Below are positions 57,225 to 63,701 of a DNA stretch of 64,000 bases, piece after piece. The position numbers and the translations under genes are program-made. The first letter of the stretch is position 1. Every line of letters begins with the position of its first letter. The notes under the pieces were generated by a model. That model did not search any database, was not told the DNA's origin, and saw only the letters and a list, made by a program, of their open reading frames with translations. The DNA comes from Phenylobacterium sp. SCN 70-31 (GTDB lineage Bacteria > Pseudomonadota > Alphaproteobacteria > Caulobacterales > Caulobacteraceae): NCBI RefSeq assembly GCF_001724605.1, contig NZ_MEEX01000011.1, positions 42,225 to 106,224 on the forward strand, in the 5' to 3' direction.

Positions 57225-58082
57225 CTAAGGTTTGACGCGTGGAGGCAAGCCCCGCTCGCCGGTTGAAGCCCTCCACTCCCCTTCCCACTTCCGAATCTCG
57301 GCGACGATGCTGGAACGCTCCGGCAGGCCCTCAATCCCAGCGCCCTCTATGAGCTTGGCGACGCTTTCTTGTGACAAGCTGGGCTTGGCTGAACGGGCTC
57401 TTCGCGCCACGTCCAGAGCGGGAACGCGCCATTTGTCGGCGGCGGCCTTTCGGGCCTCGCCGCCCGCCCGGGGAAGGCCCAGACTGTGGAGCGCCTTGGC
57501 CTCATAGTCCGCCTTCAACTCGGCCTCGCGAACGAAGCGGCCGACAAGGTAGGCTTGGCGCGCCGCTGCATCTGCCGCGCTCAAAAGCTTCAGCCCCTGG
57601 GTCTCATCCTTGGCCGCGTCGGGAAGCTCATTCCACAAGGTCCGCAAGTGGTGATCGAGCCACGAGGCCAGATTGAGATCAGCGAACGAAAGGGGCGGGC
57701 CGCCGTCGACGGCCAACACCTTCGCCAATTGATCCACGTTCGGCCCTTCAACCCGGGCGACGTGCTCACGCAAAGTCGCGCCTTCGGGCACACCCCCGGC
57801 CCGCGCCAAATAGGCAAGCGCATCGCCCAGCTCACGAAGATCCGGGTTCTTGTCGGGCTCAAACTCCCAGGGGAGGCCGTCAGGCTCAAACCGGCCATCG
57901 CCCCGGGCGATATCGAACCACACCAACAATCGCTTTCGACCGTCGAAGAGACCCCCGACTTCCGGCAGTTCCCGAACGGATCGAACGCGCCAGCGCCAGT
58001 CGGCATCGACCAGATACCGGCGAACGGGCCTCCAGCCGCGCAAGCGGTCATCGTCAACTACAAGCTCGACTCGATCGCTCAC
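57225..58082 (-). CDS. Unknown protein coupled to the XRE regulator
   Basis: The 285-residue product starts at GTG 58082 in a GTGA overlap with the XRE gene. It begins VSDRVELVVDDDRLRGWRPV, has a middle KRLLVWFDIARGDGRFEPDG and ends with a helical, HTH-like segment (SLSQESVAKLIEGAGIEGLP, ERSSIVAEIRKWEGEW). I recognise no family. Overlap with the regulator suggests a co-regulator or early-function protein of the element. Confidence 0.72.
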   Translation of the reverse strand: MSDRVELVVDDDRLRGWRPVRRYLVDADWRWRVRSVRELPEVGGLFDGRKRLLVWFDIARGDGRFEPDGLPWEFEPDKNPDLRELGDALAYLARAGGVPEGATLREHVARVEGPNVDQLAKVLAVDGGPPLSFADLNLASWLDHHLRTLWNELPDAAKDETQGLKLLSAADAAARQAYLVGRFVREAELKADYEAKALHSLGLPRAGGEARKAAADKWRVPALDVARRARSAKPSLSQESVAKLIEGAGIEGLPERSSIVAEIRKWEGEWRASTGERGLPPRVKP

Positions 58083-58318
58083 GTCCGCCGCCTCGCCAGC
58101 ACCAGGACCGCACCCGCCCGGTCCGCATCGGCCACCAGCTCCACGCCCTCGGCTTCGAACGCCGCTACGATCTTCGCCGCCGTCGCGTCCCTGGCCGAGG
58201 CTCCGGCCTCCAGGCGATTGATCGTCGTCCACGCCACGCCCGACCGCTCGGCCAGGTCGCGCATTGACCATTTCAGGATCGCTCGCGCGGCGCGGCACCC
58301 CTCCGGTGTGACTTCCAT
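58079..58318 (-). CDS. XRE-family HTH repressor
   Basis: The 79-residue protein starts MEVTPEGCRAARAILKWSMR and contains DLAERSGVAWTTINRLEAGA (HTH), then ATAAKIVAAFEAEGVELV, a Cro/C1-type DNA-binding domain with little else. ATG 58318 is preferred to an upstream ATG 58366. Two GATAC-N4-GTATC-type operators lie in the divergent region, so it probably controls itself and the plus-strand gene at 58426, as a compact lysogeny-like switch. Confidence 0.85.
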   Translation of the reverse strand: MEVTPEGCRAARAILKWSMRDLAERSGVAWTTINRLEAGASARDATAAKIVAAFEAEGVELVADADRAGAVLVLARRRT

Positions 58319-58348
58319 CCGAGACCCCCGAAACAACCTCGGGAAATA

Positions 58349-58364
58349 GGATACAAGCGTATCC
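58349..58364. promoter_or_regulatory. Operator O1, perfect palindrome
   Basis: GGATAC-AAGC-GTATCC, 6-bp perfect arms, 31 bp upstream of the XRE start codon. Confidence 0.62.
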
Positions 58365-58390
58365 ACTTACTTGCAATCTCCCTAGATATA

Positions 58391-58405
58391 GATACACTTG
58401 TATTC
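58391..58405. promoter_or_regulatory. Operator O2, near-palindrome
   Basis: GATAC-ACTT-GTATT matches O1 in all but one arm base. It lies 21 bp before the divergent gene at 58426 and beside a TAGATATAGAT stretch that may hold a promoter -10. O1 and O2 centres are about 41 bp apart, near four helical turns. Confidence 0.55.
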
Positions 58406-58425
58406 ACTTAGACGGAGTTAGACGC

Positions 58426-58701
58426 ATGACCACCAACGAAACCCGCCGCGAAGTGATGGCCACCGCGTGGGGCCTGTTCCGCGCCGACCCCGCCCGCACC
58501 TTCGCCGACGCGCTCACCGGGGCCTGGCGCTGGGTCAAGGGCGCCGCCGCCCGCGCCGCCCAGAACGCCGCCTGGGCGGCCCGCATGGCCGGCCGAACCG
58601 TCGTGTTCGGCTCGATGCTGCAAAGCCCGATCCGCCGCCGCGTCGGCACGGGCTGGGATGCCTACAAGGCCGAGCGCGTCACCGTCGCTCTCGGTCACTG
58701 A
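58426..58701 (+). CDS. Unknown small protein, divergent from the XRE repressor
   Basis: The 91-residue product (MTTNETRREVMATAWGLFRA, then ARTFADALTGAWRWVKGAAA) is rich in Ala, Trp and Arg and mostly helical; it has no clear membrane signal. GGAG lies eight bases before the ATG. Its position under the divergent operators suggests it is the first gene expressed when the repressor is lifted. Family not recognised. Confidence 0.68.
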   Translation: MTTNETRREVMATAWGLFRADPARTFADALTGAWRWVKGAAARAAQNAAWAARMAGRTVVFGSMLQSPIRRRVGTGWDAYKAERVTVALGH

Positions 58702-58790
58702 GAGGGGTCGCGCACATGGCCCCGACGTTGCCCCGCGCACCCTCGGCCGCCTCCGAAGGCGGCGATTCCGGCCCACAAGGAGACACACCC

Positions 58791-59639
58791 ATGCCCGCCG
58801 CCCGCCCCACGACCGACACCCCGCAACATCCCGATGCGCGCGCCGCGCGCATCCCGTCGCCGCCGGCTTTCGAGACCCTTGACGCCTTGGGCGTAGCCGT
58901 GGCGCGCCTGTGGGCCACGACCCCGGACCTGGACGATCCGGCCCAGGAGGCCGCCTACTACAACCATGCCGATGGAGTATTGGCGGCGATCGTGGCGACG
59001 CCGGCGCGGGACTTCGCGGACGCCCAGGTCAAGGCCGAGGCCGTGGCCTGGTGTTGCGCCAGCCGCACCGACTTCGGTCTGGGCGACACCAAGTGTGAGC
59101 GTGTCATCAGCTCGCTGCTGCGCGACCTGTTGCAGTCTCCGCCTTCCGAGAATACCGGCATGGCCGATGCCGCCCGCATCGAACGGCTCATCCTGGATGA
59201 TCCCAAGCCCACACGGACACTCCATGATCTGGCGGCGGCCTGGGTCGCCGTCCAAGCAAAGATCGCCAGCTCGGACGCGGCGATCCGGAACGCCCAGGAT
59301 GAGGCCGAGGCCCTCTACTCTCCCGATCCGCCCGGCGGGCGATATGGCCAGCGCGACACGGCAGAACGGGCATTCTGGAGGCGACAAGCCAACGCGATAG
59401 ACGCCTCGGTCGGCCTGCCCTCACTCAACACCGCCGCCGAGGATCTGTACGCGGAAGCCAACGCCATCGCCGCTCAGGTCCGCGCGACCCAGCCTGTGAC
59501 GATCGAGGAAGCCGCCATCAAGTTCGGCCTGATCCTGGCCGACGTGTGCGACAGTGACGGCAAGATCGACAACTCCCAGCCGGTCTATGACTTCCTGGCC
59601 GATCTGGAGCACCTGGCGCGATGCGCCCGCCAGTCCTGA
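58791..59639 (+). CDS. Unknown protein of the island
   Basis: The 282-residue product has a disordered N-terminus and a helical body (FETLDALGVAVARLWATTPD, AAYYNHADGVLAAIVATPAR, ERVISSLLRDLLQSPPSENT, FGLILADVCDSDGKIDNSQP). AAGGAG lies 8-13 bp before ATG 58791; an ATG at 58716 is an alternative start. I do not recognise the family; the body resembles cargo proteins of small mobile elements rather than core metabolism. A strong terminator follows. Confidence 0.72.
   Translation: MPAARPTTDTPQHPDARAARIPSPPAFETLDALGVAVARLWATTPDLDDPAQEAAYYNHADGVLAAIVATPARDFADAQVKAEAVAWCCASRTDFGLGDTKCERVISSLLRDLLQSPPSENTGMADAARIERLILDDPKPTRTLHDLAAAWVAVQAKIASSDAAIRNAQDEAEALYSPDPPGGRYGQRDTAERAFWRRQANAIDASVGLPSLNTAAEDLYAEANAIAAQVRATQPVTIEEAAIKFGLILADVCDSDGKIDNSQPVYDFLADLEHLARCARQS
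58833..58853. repeat. GC-rich palindrome, copy 2 (inside a gene)
   Basis: Exact copy of 56480-56500, here translated as DARAARI near the N-terminus of the 282-residue protein, in its disordered part. Confidence 0.6.
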
Positions 59640-59671
59640 GGCGAATGACGTTCGCTTCCCATCGACCCCCC

Positions 59672-59703
59672 AACGCCCGCCAGGTCCGTCCGGCGGGCGT
59701 TTT
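59672..59703 (+). terminator. Rho-independent terminator
   Basis: Stem AACGCCCGCC/GGCGGGCGTT (10 bp) with a 10-base loop, ending in a T run (TTTT at 59700-59703), 33 bp after the 282-residue gene. Confidence 0.75.
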
Positions 59704-59817
59704 GCTGGCGTTGGAGCCCGCATTGCTATCGCGAATCGTCATAGCCTCGCTTTCCCTCGCGCGCCGAGGGTTGCCCGCCCCTTTCAATTCTGGGCGCGCT
59801 GAGATCGAGAAACCTCC

Positions 59818-60228
59818 ATGCCGATCAAGTACGATCCACCAGCCGGCACGGTCTTGCTCTGCAACTTTGCGACCGGATTTCAGCCTCCTGAAATGGTGAA
59901 GCGACGGCCCGTTGTGGTGATTTCGCCGCGCCTCAGGCATCGGCGCGGGTTATGCACAGTCGTTCCCCTCAGCACGACCGCACCAGACAATCCGCAGCCC
60001 TATCACCACGAGCTGACGCTTCCCGTCGCACCACCCGCGCCCTGGGATCAACAGCGCGTATGGGTGAAGGCCGACATGCTGGCGACCGTCGCCTTTGAGC
60101 GCCTCGACCTATTCCGAACACCGCGCGCGCCCTATGGCCGGCGGCAGGACGTACAAGTCAGGCTCTCACCCGAGGACCTCACCGCTATTCGGTCCTGCAT
60201 CGCCCACGCCATCGGTCTCTTAACTTGA
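59818..60228 (+). CDS. PemK/MazF-like toxin-family protein
   Basis: The 136-residue protein starts MPIKYDPPAGTVLLCNFATG and has PPEMVKRRPVVVISPRLRHR, CTVVPLSTTAPD and VWVKADMLATVAFERLDLFR, the strand order of the MazF/PemK endoribonuclease fold. No antitoxin gene is visible in the 178 bp upstream or directly downstream. It could be a solitary toxin, a toxin paired with a distant antitoxin, or a family member with another role. It follows a terminator, so it has its own promoter. Confidence 0.82.
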   Translation: MPIKYDPPAGTVLLCNFATGFQPPEMVKRRPVVVISPRLRHRRGLCTVVPLSTTAPDNPQPYHHELTLPVAPPAPWDQQRVWVKADMLATVAFERLDLFRTPRAPYGRRQDVQVRLSPEDLTAIRSCIAHAIGLLT

Positions 60229-60308
60229 CCGAAGGACTCCAGACTCTCATATGACGTGGGTCAGCTCGCGGCATCCCCGTTGAGCCTCAAGACCGGGTCC
60301 GCCCGGCC

Positions 60309-60350
60309 AACCCCGCCAAGGCGACACCAAGCCCGGCGGGGTTGCTTGTT
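60309..60350 (+). terminator. Probable terminator after the PemK-like gene
   Basis: Stem AACCCCGCC/GGCGGGGTT (60309-60317 and 60335-60343) with a 17-base loop, followed by GCTTGTTT. It is 81 bp after the gene. Confidence 0.5.
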
Positions 60351-60381
60351 TCTGGGCCAGGCCCGCCCCCATTCCTCTCGC

Positions 60382-60400
60382 CCGCGCACGACGTGCGCGG
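60382..60400. repeat. Short perfect hairpin
   Basis: Arms CCGCGCAC and GTGCGCGG with a GAC loop, between the PemK-like gene and iteron cluster B. Confidence 0.4.
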
Positions 60401-60543
60401 CGCCGCGTGCCGATGGGTCGCGATCCCATACCCACACCCTCACTGAGAGGGTCCGGAGGGCCACACTCGCGCGGGGTTTCCGGGAAATCTGCGAAACAAC
60501 ATGCCCCGATCCGGCGGCTTGGCCGGCGCGGCCGGCGAGGGCG

Positions 60544-60660
60544 AGCGGTTCCCAGTGGTTCCCAGTCCAAATCGACCGACTGGGAACCGCTGTGGCTCTG
60601 AAAAGACAAAGACTCTCAGTGAGATAGAAAGAGGGTTCCCAGGGTTCCCAGGGTTCCCAG
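60544..60660. repeat. Iteron cluster B (six GGTTCCCAG-type 9-mers), mirror of cluster A
   Basis: GGTTCCCAG at 60547-60555 and 60557-60565, CTGGGAACC at 60580-60588, then three tandem GGTTCCCAG units (60634-60660). AGCGGTTCCCAG (60544-60555) and CTGGGAACCGCT (60580-60591) are the same 12-bp arms as in cluster A. The order is inverted relative to A: palindrome inside, tandem triplet outside. An AT-richer spacer (about 60592-60630) separates them. Confidence 0.7.
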
Positions 60661-61426
60661 CCCTTCGCGCCACGCCCGCATCGCTGATTGCCTAAGTCCC
60701 TGGGAAATAAAAGTTTTCGGAATTCTGCGGACACTTGCGCGGCGTTCCCCCGCCGGTCCAGCCGGCCAGGTTTGTAGACTTTTGCACCCCCTCCCCCCGG
60801 CCAGCCTGTCCGGGAATAAAACCCGAGATCGCAGCCTTGCGGGCAAGCGGGAGCGCCTGAGGGCGCCCAGGTCACCGCCCGTGCGAGGATCCCCAATCGG
60901 AGCCGGCGGAATCTCGCGCCGATGCGAAAAAATTCTATGCGTGAGGGTGGCGCCGGTAGAGCCGCCGGGGCCGGCCCGAACTTTCGACCCCCCTCCCCCT
61001 CTCACGGCTGGAAAGGCCCCCCAGCTCGCCCATGCGAGGCCCCTGGCGATCTGGAGCCGCGCCACGTTCTGCGGCCGACGCTGGCGCGCCTGGGCCTCGC
61101 GATCGGACCTCAGTCCGGCCCCAGCTCGCCGGAGCACCACAACCTATGGCGGTCCGCCGCAATCGCCCCGTCTCAACGCCCTCGAAAGCCGCCGGCTGGC
61201 GCGCGCATGTGGCCTCCCCAGGCCCCCCACCGCGCGACCAATTCCAATGGCAAGGCCGTTCCGTCGGGCGGCCGGTTCCGGACCTTGGCCGGCAGGAAAT
61301 GCAAATGCGTCTCACCTGCATAATCAGCACGCAATCTCTCTCGCCGGATGCGGCTAGGAGACCCACCGGAACCCCAGGGAAGGCCGAGGCGAGCCTATGA
61401 CCACTCGCGCCGCCTTTGAGGCCCGC

Positions 61427-61445
61427 TGATTACAGGCTGATTACA
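61427..61445. repeat. Paired TGATTACA repeats, right end (probable integrase arm sites)
   Basis: TGATTACA at 61427-61434 and 61438-61445, 11 bp apart, same orientation and spacing as the left pair at 51332-51350. Both pairs are followed by a GGGCC. They lie 76 bp from the tRNA att copy. Confidence 0.6.
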
Positions 61446-61521
61446 CGGGCCGGCCTCGCGCCCGAAATCGGTCGCCCTTGGCCGCCAAAATCGACCTAAG
61501 TCGCTGATTTTATGAGATTCC

Positions 61522-61597
61522 TGGTGGAGCCGAGGGGAGTCGAACCCCTGACCTCCTCATTGCGAACGAGGCGCTCTACCAACTGAGCTACGGCCCC
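61522..61597 (-). tRNA. tRNA-Ala (anticodon CGC), integration site
   Basis: A complete 76-nt cloverleaf on the minus strand, with acceptor GGGGCCG/CGGCTCC containing the G3-U70 pair that identifies alanine tRNA. It has a D-arm GCTC/GAGC, anticodon loop TTCGCAA (CGC), T-arm AGGGG-TTCGACT-CCCCT and encoded CCA. Its 3' 37 nt are the right att copy, so the gene was restored on integration. Confidence 0.96.
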
Positions 61598-61644
61598 AGG
61601 AAGGCGCGGAATAAGTCGATTGCGGGGCCGCCTGTCAAGCGGGC

Positions 61645-61662
61645 ATGCGCGCGGCGCGCGCA
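61645..61662. repeat. GC-rich palindrome, partial copy 3 (chromosomal side)
   Basis: Eighteen bases match the reverse complement of the palindrome at 56480-56500; centre base G instead of C. It lies outside the element, between the tRNA and yggT. Confidence 0.5.
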
Positions 61663-61741
61663 CGGGAGCATCGGAGACCGGCGGGCGCGCCCGGCGCCGC
61701 TTCACCTTGCCACGGCCGCAAAGGGCCTTAGAAGCAGGGTG

Positions 61742-62047
61742 ATGACCGGATTTATCCTCTTCGTCCTGACGAACCTGATCGGCCTCCTGGTGCTGGCGAT
61801 CATCATCAGCGCGGTGATGTCGTGGCTGGTGGCGTTCAACGTCATCAACCTGCGCAATCAGTTCGTCTACAGCGTGGCCCGGGTGCTGGACGCCATCACC
61901 CAGCCGGTGCTGCGGCCGTTCCAGAAGGTGATCCCGCCCCTGGGCGGCGTCGACATCAGCCCCATCGTGGCCATCCTGGTCCTCCAGGGGATCAGCCGCT
62001 ACCTGCTGCCCTGGCTGGCCGAGCCGCTCTACCGGCTGGTGGGCTGA
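61742..62047 (+). CDS. YggT family membrane protein
   Basis: The 101-residue product has two YggT-type hydrophobic regions: ILFVLTNLIGLLVLAIIISA followed by VMSWLVAFNV, and ISPIVAILVLQGISRYLLPW. Between them is the ITQPVLRPFQKVIPPLGG motif. YggT proteins are small inner-membrane proteins linked to osmotic stress or cell division. ATG 61742 is chosen; a GTG one codon earlier is in frame. The stop overlaps the DUF167 gene. Confidence 0.9.
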   Translation: MTGFILFVLTNLIGLLVLAIIISAVMSWLVAFNVINLRNQFVYSVARVLDAITQPVLRPFQKVIPPLGGVDISPIVAILVLQGISRYLLPWLAEPLYRLVG

Positions 62048-62352
62048 CGGCGATCTCGCCGCCCTTCCGCCTCGCGGTCCGCGTCACGCCCAAGGGCGGC
62101 CGCGACGGCGTCGACGGCTGGGCCGCGGACGAGGCCGGCCGCCCCGTGCTGAAGGTGCGGGTCTCCTCGCCGCCGGCCGACGGCGCCGCCAATGCGGCGG
62201 TCGTGGCCCTGATCGCCAAGGCGCTGAAGGTCCCGAAATCGGCCGTCCGCATCGCCGCCGGCGAGACCGCGCGCGTGAAGCGGCTCGACATCGACGGCGC
62301 GGGCGCGGCCCAGATCGCCCTGGCGTTCGGCCCGCCGCCGGGCGAAGGTTGA
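62044..62352 (+). CDS. DUF167 (YggU) family protein with probable CTG start
   Basis: The 102-residue frame reads FRLAVRVTPKGGRDGVDGWA, RVSSPPADGAANAAVVALIA and KALKVPKSAVRIAAGETARV, a full DUF167 domain. YggU often follows YggT. No ATG, GTG or TTG lies in frame between 61822 and the conserved start. CTG 62044 overlaps the yggT stop as CTGA, exactly where ATGA or GTGA would be expected, and sits after a GGTGGG. CTG initiation is therefore inferred. Confidence 0.8.
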   Translation: MTAISPPFRLAVRVTPKGGRDGVDGWAADEAGRPVLKVRVSSPPADGAANAAVVALIAKALKVPKSAVRIAAGETARVKRLDIDGAGAAQIALAFGPPPGEG

Positions 62353-62356
62353 GGTC

Positions 62357-63118
62357 ATGGCCAGCCGCATGCCGCCTTCGCGCGCCGACCTCGGGCGCCT
62401 GATCGCCGACGCCCGCCGGATCGTCGTCTTCACCGGCGCCGGCATCTCCACCGAGAGCGGCATCCCCGATTTCCGCAGCCCCGGCGGCGTGTGGAGCCAG
62501 ATGAAGCCGATCTACTTCCAGGAGTTCGTGGCCAGCGAGGAGCGGCGGCGCGAGGCCTGGTCGCGCGTCTTCTCGGGCCGCGCCGGCTGGGTGGGCCGCG
62601 AGCCCAACGACGGCCACGCCGGGGTCGCCCGCCTGATCCACGCCGGCAAGGCCTCCAGCGTCGTCACCCAGAACGTCGACAACCTGCACCAGGCGTCGGG
62701 CGTGCCGCCCGAGCGGGTGATCGAGCTGCACGGCAACGCCAGCTACGCCACCTGCCTGGAATGCGGCCTGCGCCACGAGCTGGAGGATCTGAAGGTCCTC
62801 TACGAGGCCACCGGCGACCTGCCCGCCTGCCGCGCGTGCGGCGGGATCGTGAAGACGGCCACCATCTCGTTCGGCCAGGCCATGCCGCCCGAACCGATGG
62901 CTCGCGCCGAGGCCGAGACCCGCGCCTGCGACCTGTTCCTGGTTCTGGGGTCGTCGCTGGTGGTCTATCCGGCGGCCGGTTTCCCGGTGATGGCCAAGCG
63001 GAACGGGGCGGTGCTGGCCATCGTGAACCGCGAGGAGACCGAGCTGGACCCCTACGCCGATCTGGTGCTGCACGACGAGATCGGCCCGGTGATGCGCGAA
63101 GTGGCGCCGGCCAACTAA
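62357..63118 (+). CDS. cobB: NAD-dependent protein deacylase (sirtuin)
   Basis: The 253-residue sirtuin has VVFTGAGISTESGIPDFRSP (NAD-binding, about 24-43), VTQNVDNLHQASGV and the catalytic His in ELHGNASYATC. The zinc cysteines are in CLECG and CRACGG, with GSSLVVYPAAGF following. It removes acyl groups from lysines. The start ATG lies 5 bp after the DUF167 stop, so yggT, DUF167 and cobB are one unit. Confidence 0.94.
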   Translation: MASRMPPSRADLGRLIADARRIVVFTGAGISTESGIPDFRSPGGVWSQMKPIYFQEFVASEERRREAWSRVFSGRAGWVGREPNDGHAGVARLIHAGKASSVVTQNVDNLHQASGVPPERVIELHGNASYATCLECGLRHELEDLKVLYEATGDLPACRACGGIVKTATISFGQAMPPEPMARAEAETRACDLFLVLGSSLVVYPAAGFPVMAKRNGAVLAIVNREETELDPYADLVLHDEIGPVMREVAPAN

Positions 63119-63202
63119 AGCGCGGCGGCCGCGCGTTTCGTCACACCCCCGCCTTGATCCCGGGTCTAAAGGCTCCGCCTTTCCAGTCCGGGAGTTCGTT
63201 GC

Positions 63203-63619
63203 GTGATCAGATCTGTCGCCGTCGTCGGCTCGTCGCTCCTCATGGCCGCCCTGCTCGCCGGTTGCAGCTCGGGGGAAAGCGCCGGCGGTTCGGGCGACCC
63301 CTACGCCGGCCACGAGGCCCAGATTCAGGCCTGGCGCGACGACATCGAAGCCGGCCACCCCGCCTGCAAGGCCAAGGTCGACGGCAAGGGTTGCCAGGAC
63401 TTCCAGGTGATGTGCAAGGCCGCCCAGGATCTGACCCCGGAAGACACCGCCCGCGGCGCCACCGCCAAGCTCGTCGCCGCCATGACCTTCGCCGGCCGCA
63501 ACGAGGACGGGTCCACCGGCCAGTCGGGCTCGTCCTTCGCCTACCTGATCCGCACGCCCCAGGGCTGGACCCGCGAAGACTCCAAGCCCGTCAACATGAC
63601 CACCTGCGCCCCGCTCTAG
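63203..63619 (+). CDS. Small lipoprotein, unknown function
   Basis: The 138-residue product starts at GTG 63203 with a signal and lipobox (LLMAALLAGC, Cys about 21), a Gly/Ser tether, and a domain with cysteines in HPACKAKVDGKGCQDFQVMC and NMTTCAPL. I do not recognise the family. It is probably anchored in the outer or inner membrane facing the periplasm. Confidence 0.72.
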   Translation: MIRSVAVVGSSLLMAALLAGCSSGESAGGSGDPYAGHEAQIQAWRDDIEAGHPACKAKVDGKGCQDFQVMCKAAQDLTPEDTARGATAKLVAAMTFAGRNEDGSTGQSGSSFAYLIRTPQGWTREDSKPVNMTTCAPL

Positions 63620-63659
63620 GCGGACGCTCGAACGCGGAAAATCCGACGAGCCCCCAGTC

Positions 63660-63680
63660 CTACGTCCGATTCTGACGTAG
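63660..63680. promoter_or_regulatory. Palindromic site upstream of the last gene
   Basis: CTACGTC-7-GACGTAG, perfect 7-bp arms, 21 bp upstream of the ATG at 63702; a plausible regulator site. Confidence 0.4.
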
Positions 63681-63701
63681 CGGGGTGGTTGGATATCCCT
63701 C

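Larger units (their letters stand above)
60229..61521. other. 1.3-kb stretch without a convincing gene at the right end of the element
   Basis: Several open frames cross this region on both strands, but none has protein-like composition or a family I recognise. It contains a terminator-like hairpin (60309-60350), a CCGCGCAC/GTGCGCGG hairpin (60382-60400), iteron cluster B (60544-60660), C/G homopolymer-rich patches (60785-60800 and 60985-61005) and the right arm repeats (61427-61445). It is best read as a cis-acting control, replication and attachment region; a small unrecognised gene cannot be excluded. Confidence 0.55.
51153..61558. mobile_element. Integrative, satellite-like element in tRNA-Ala(CGC)
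   Basis: The ends are 37-bp identical repeats: 51153-51189 and 61522-61558, the latter being the 3' part of an intact tRNA-Ala gene. Inside are a P4-type integrase, a tightly overlapping minus-strand operon (XRE regulator, unknown, AlpA-like, primase-N-like, two unknowns, TOPRIM-DUF927 primase/helicase, unknown), three plus-strand genes including a PemK-like protein, paired TGATTACA-type repeats near both ends and two mirror-image iteron clusters. No structural phage genes, terminase, relaxase or transfer genes are seen. The set resembles P4-type satellites or small integrative mobilisable elements. Confidence 0.82.

Noticed and set aside
60261..60896. 211-codon minus-strand frame through iteron cluster B
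   Set aside because: Its sequence is dominated by iteron-derived repeats (WEPWEPWEP) and Arg/Gly/Pro-rich filler with no family likeness; a cis-acting region is more likely.
60935..61366. 143-codon minus-strand frame near the right end
   Set aside because: Overlaps several equally long frames in other phases; no ribosome site or recognisable motif.
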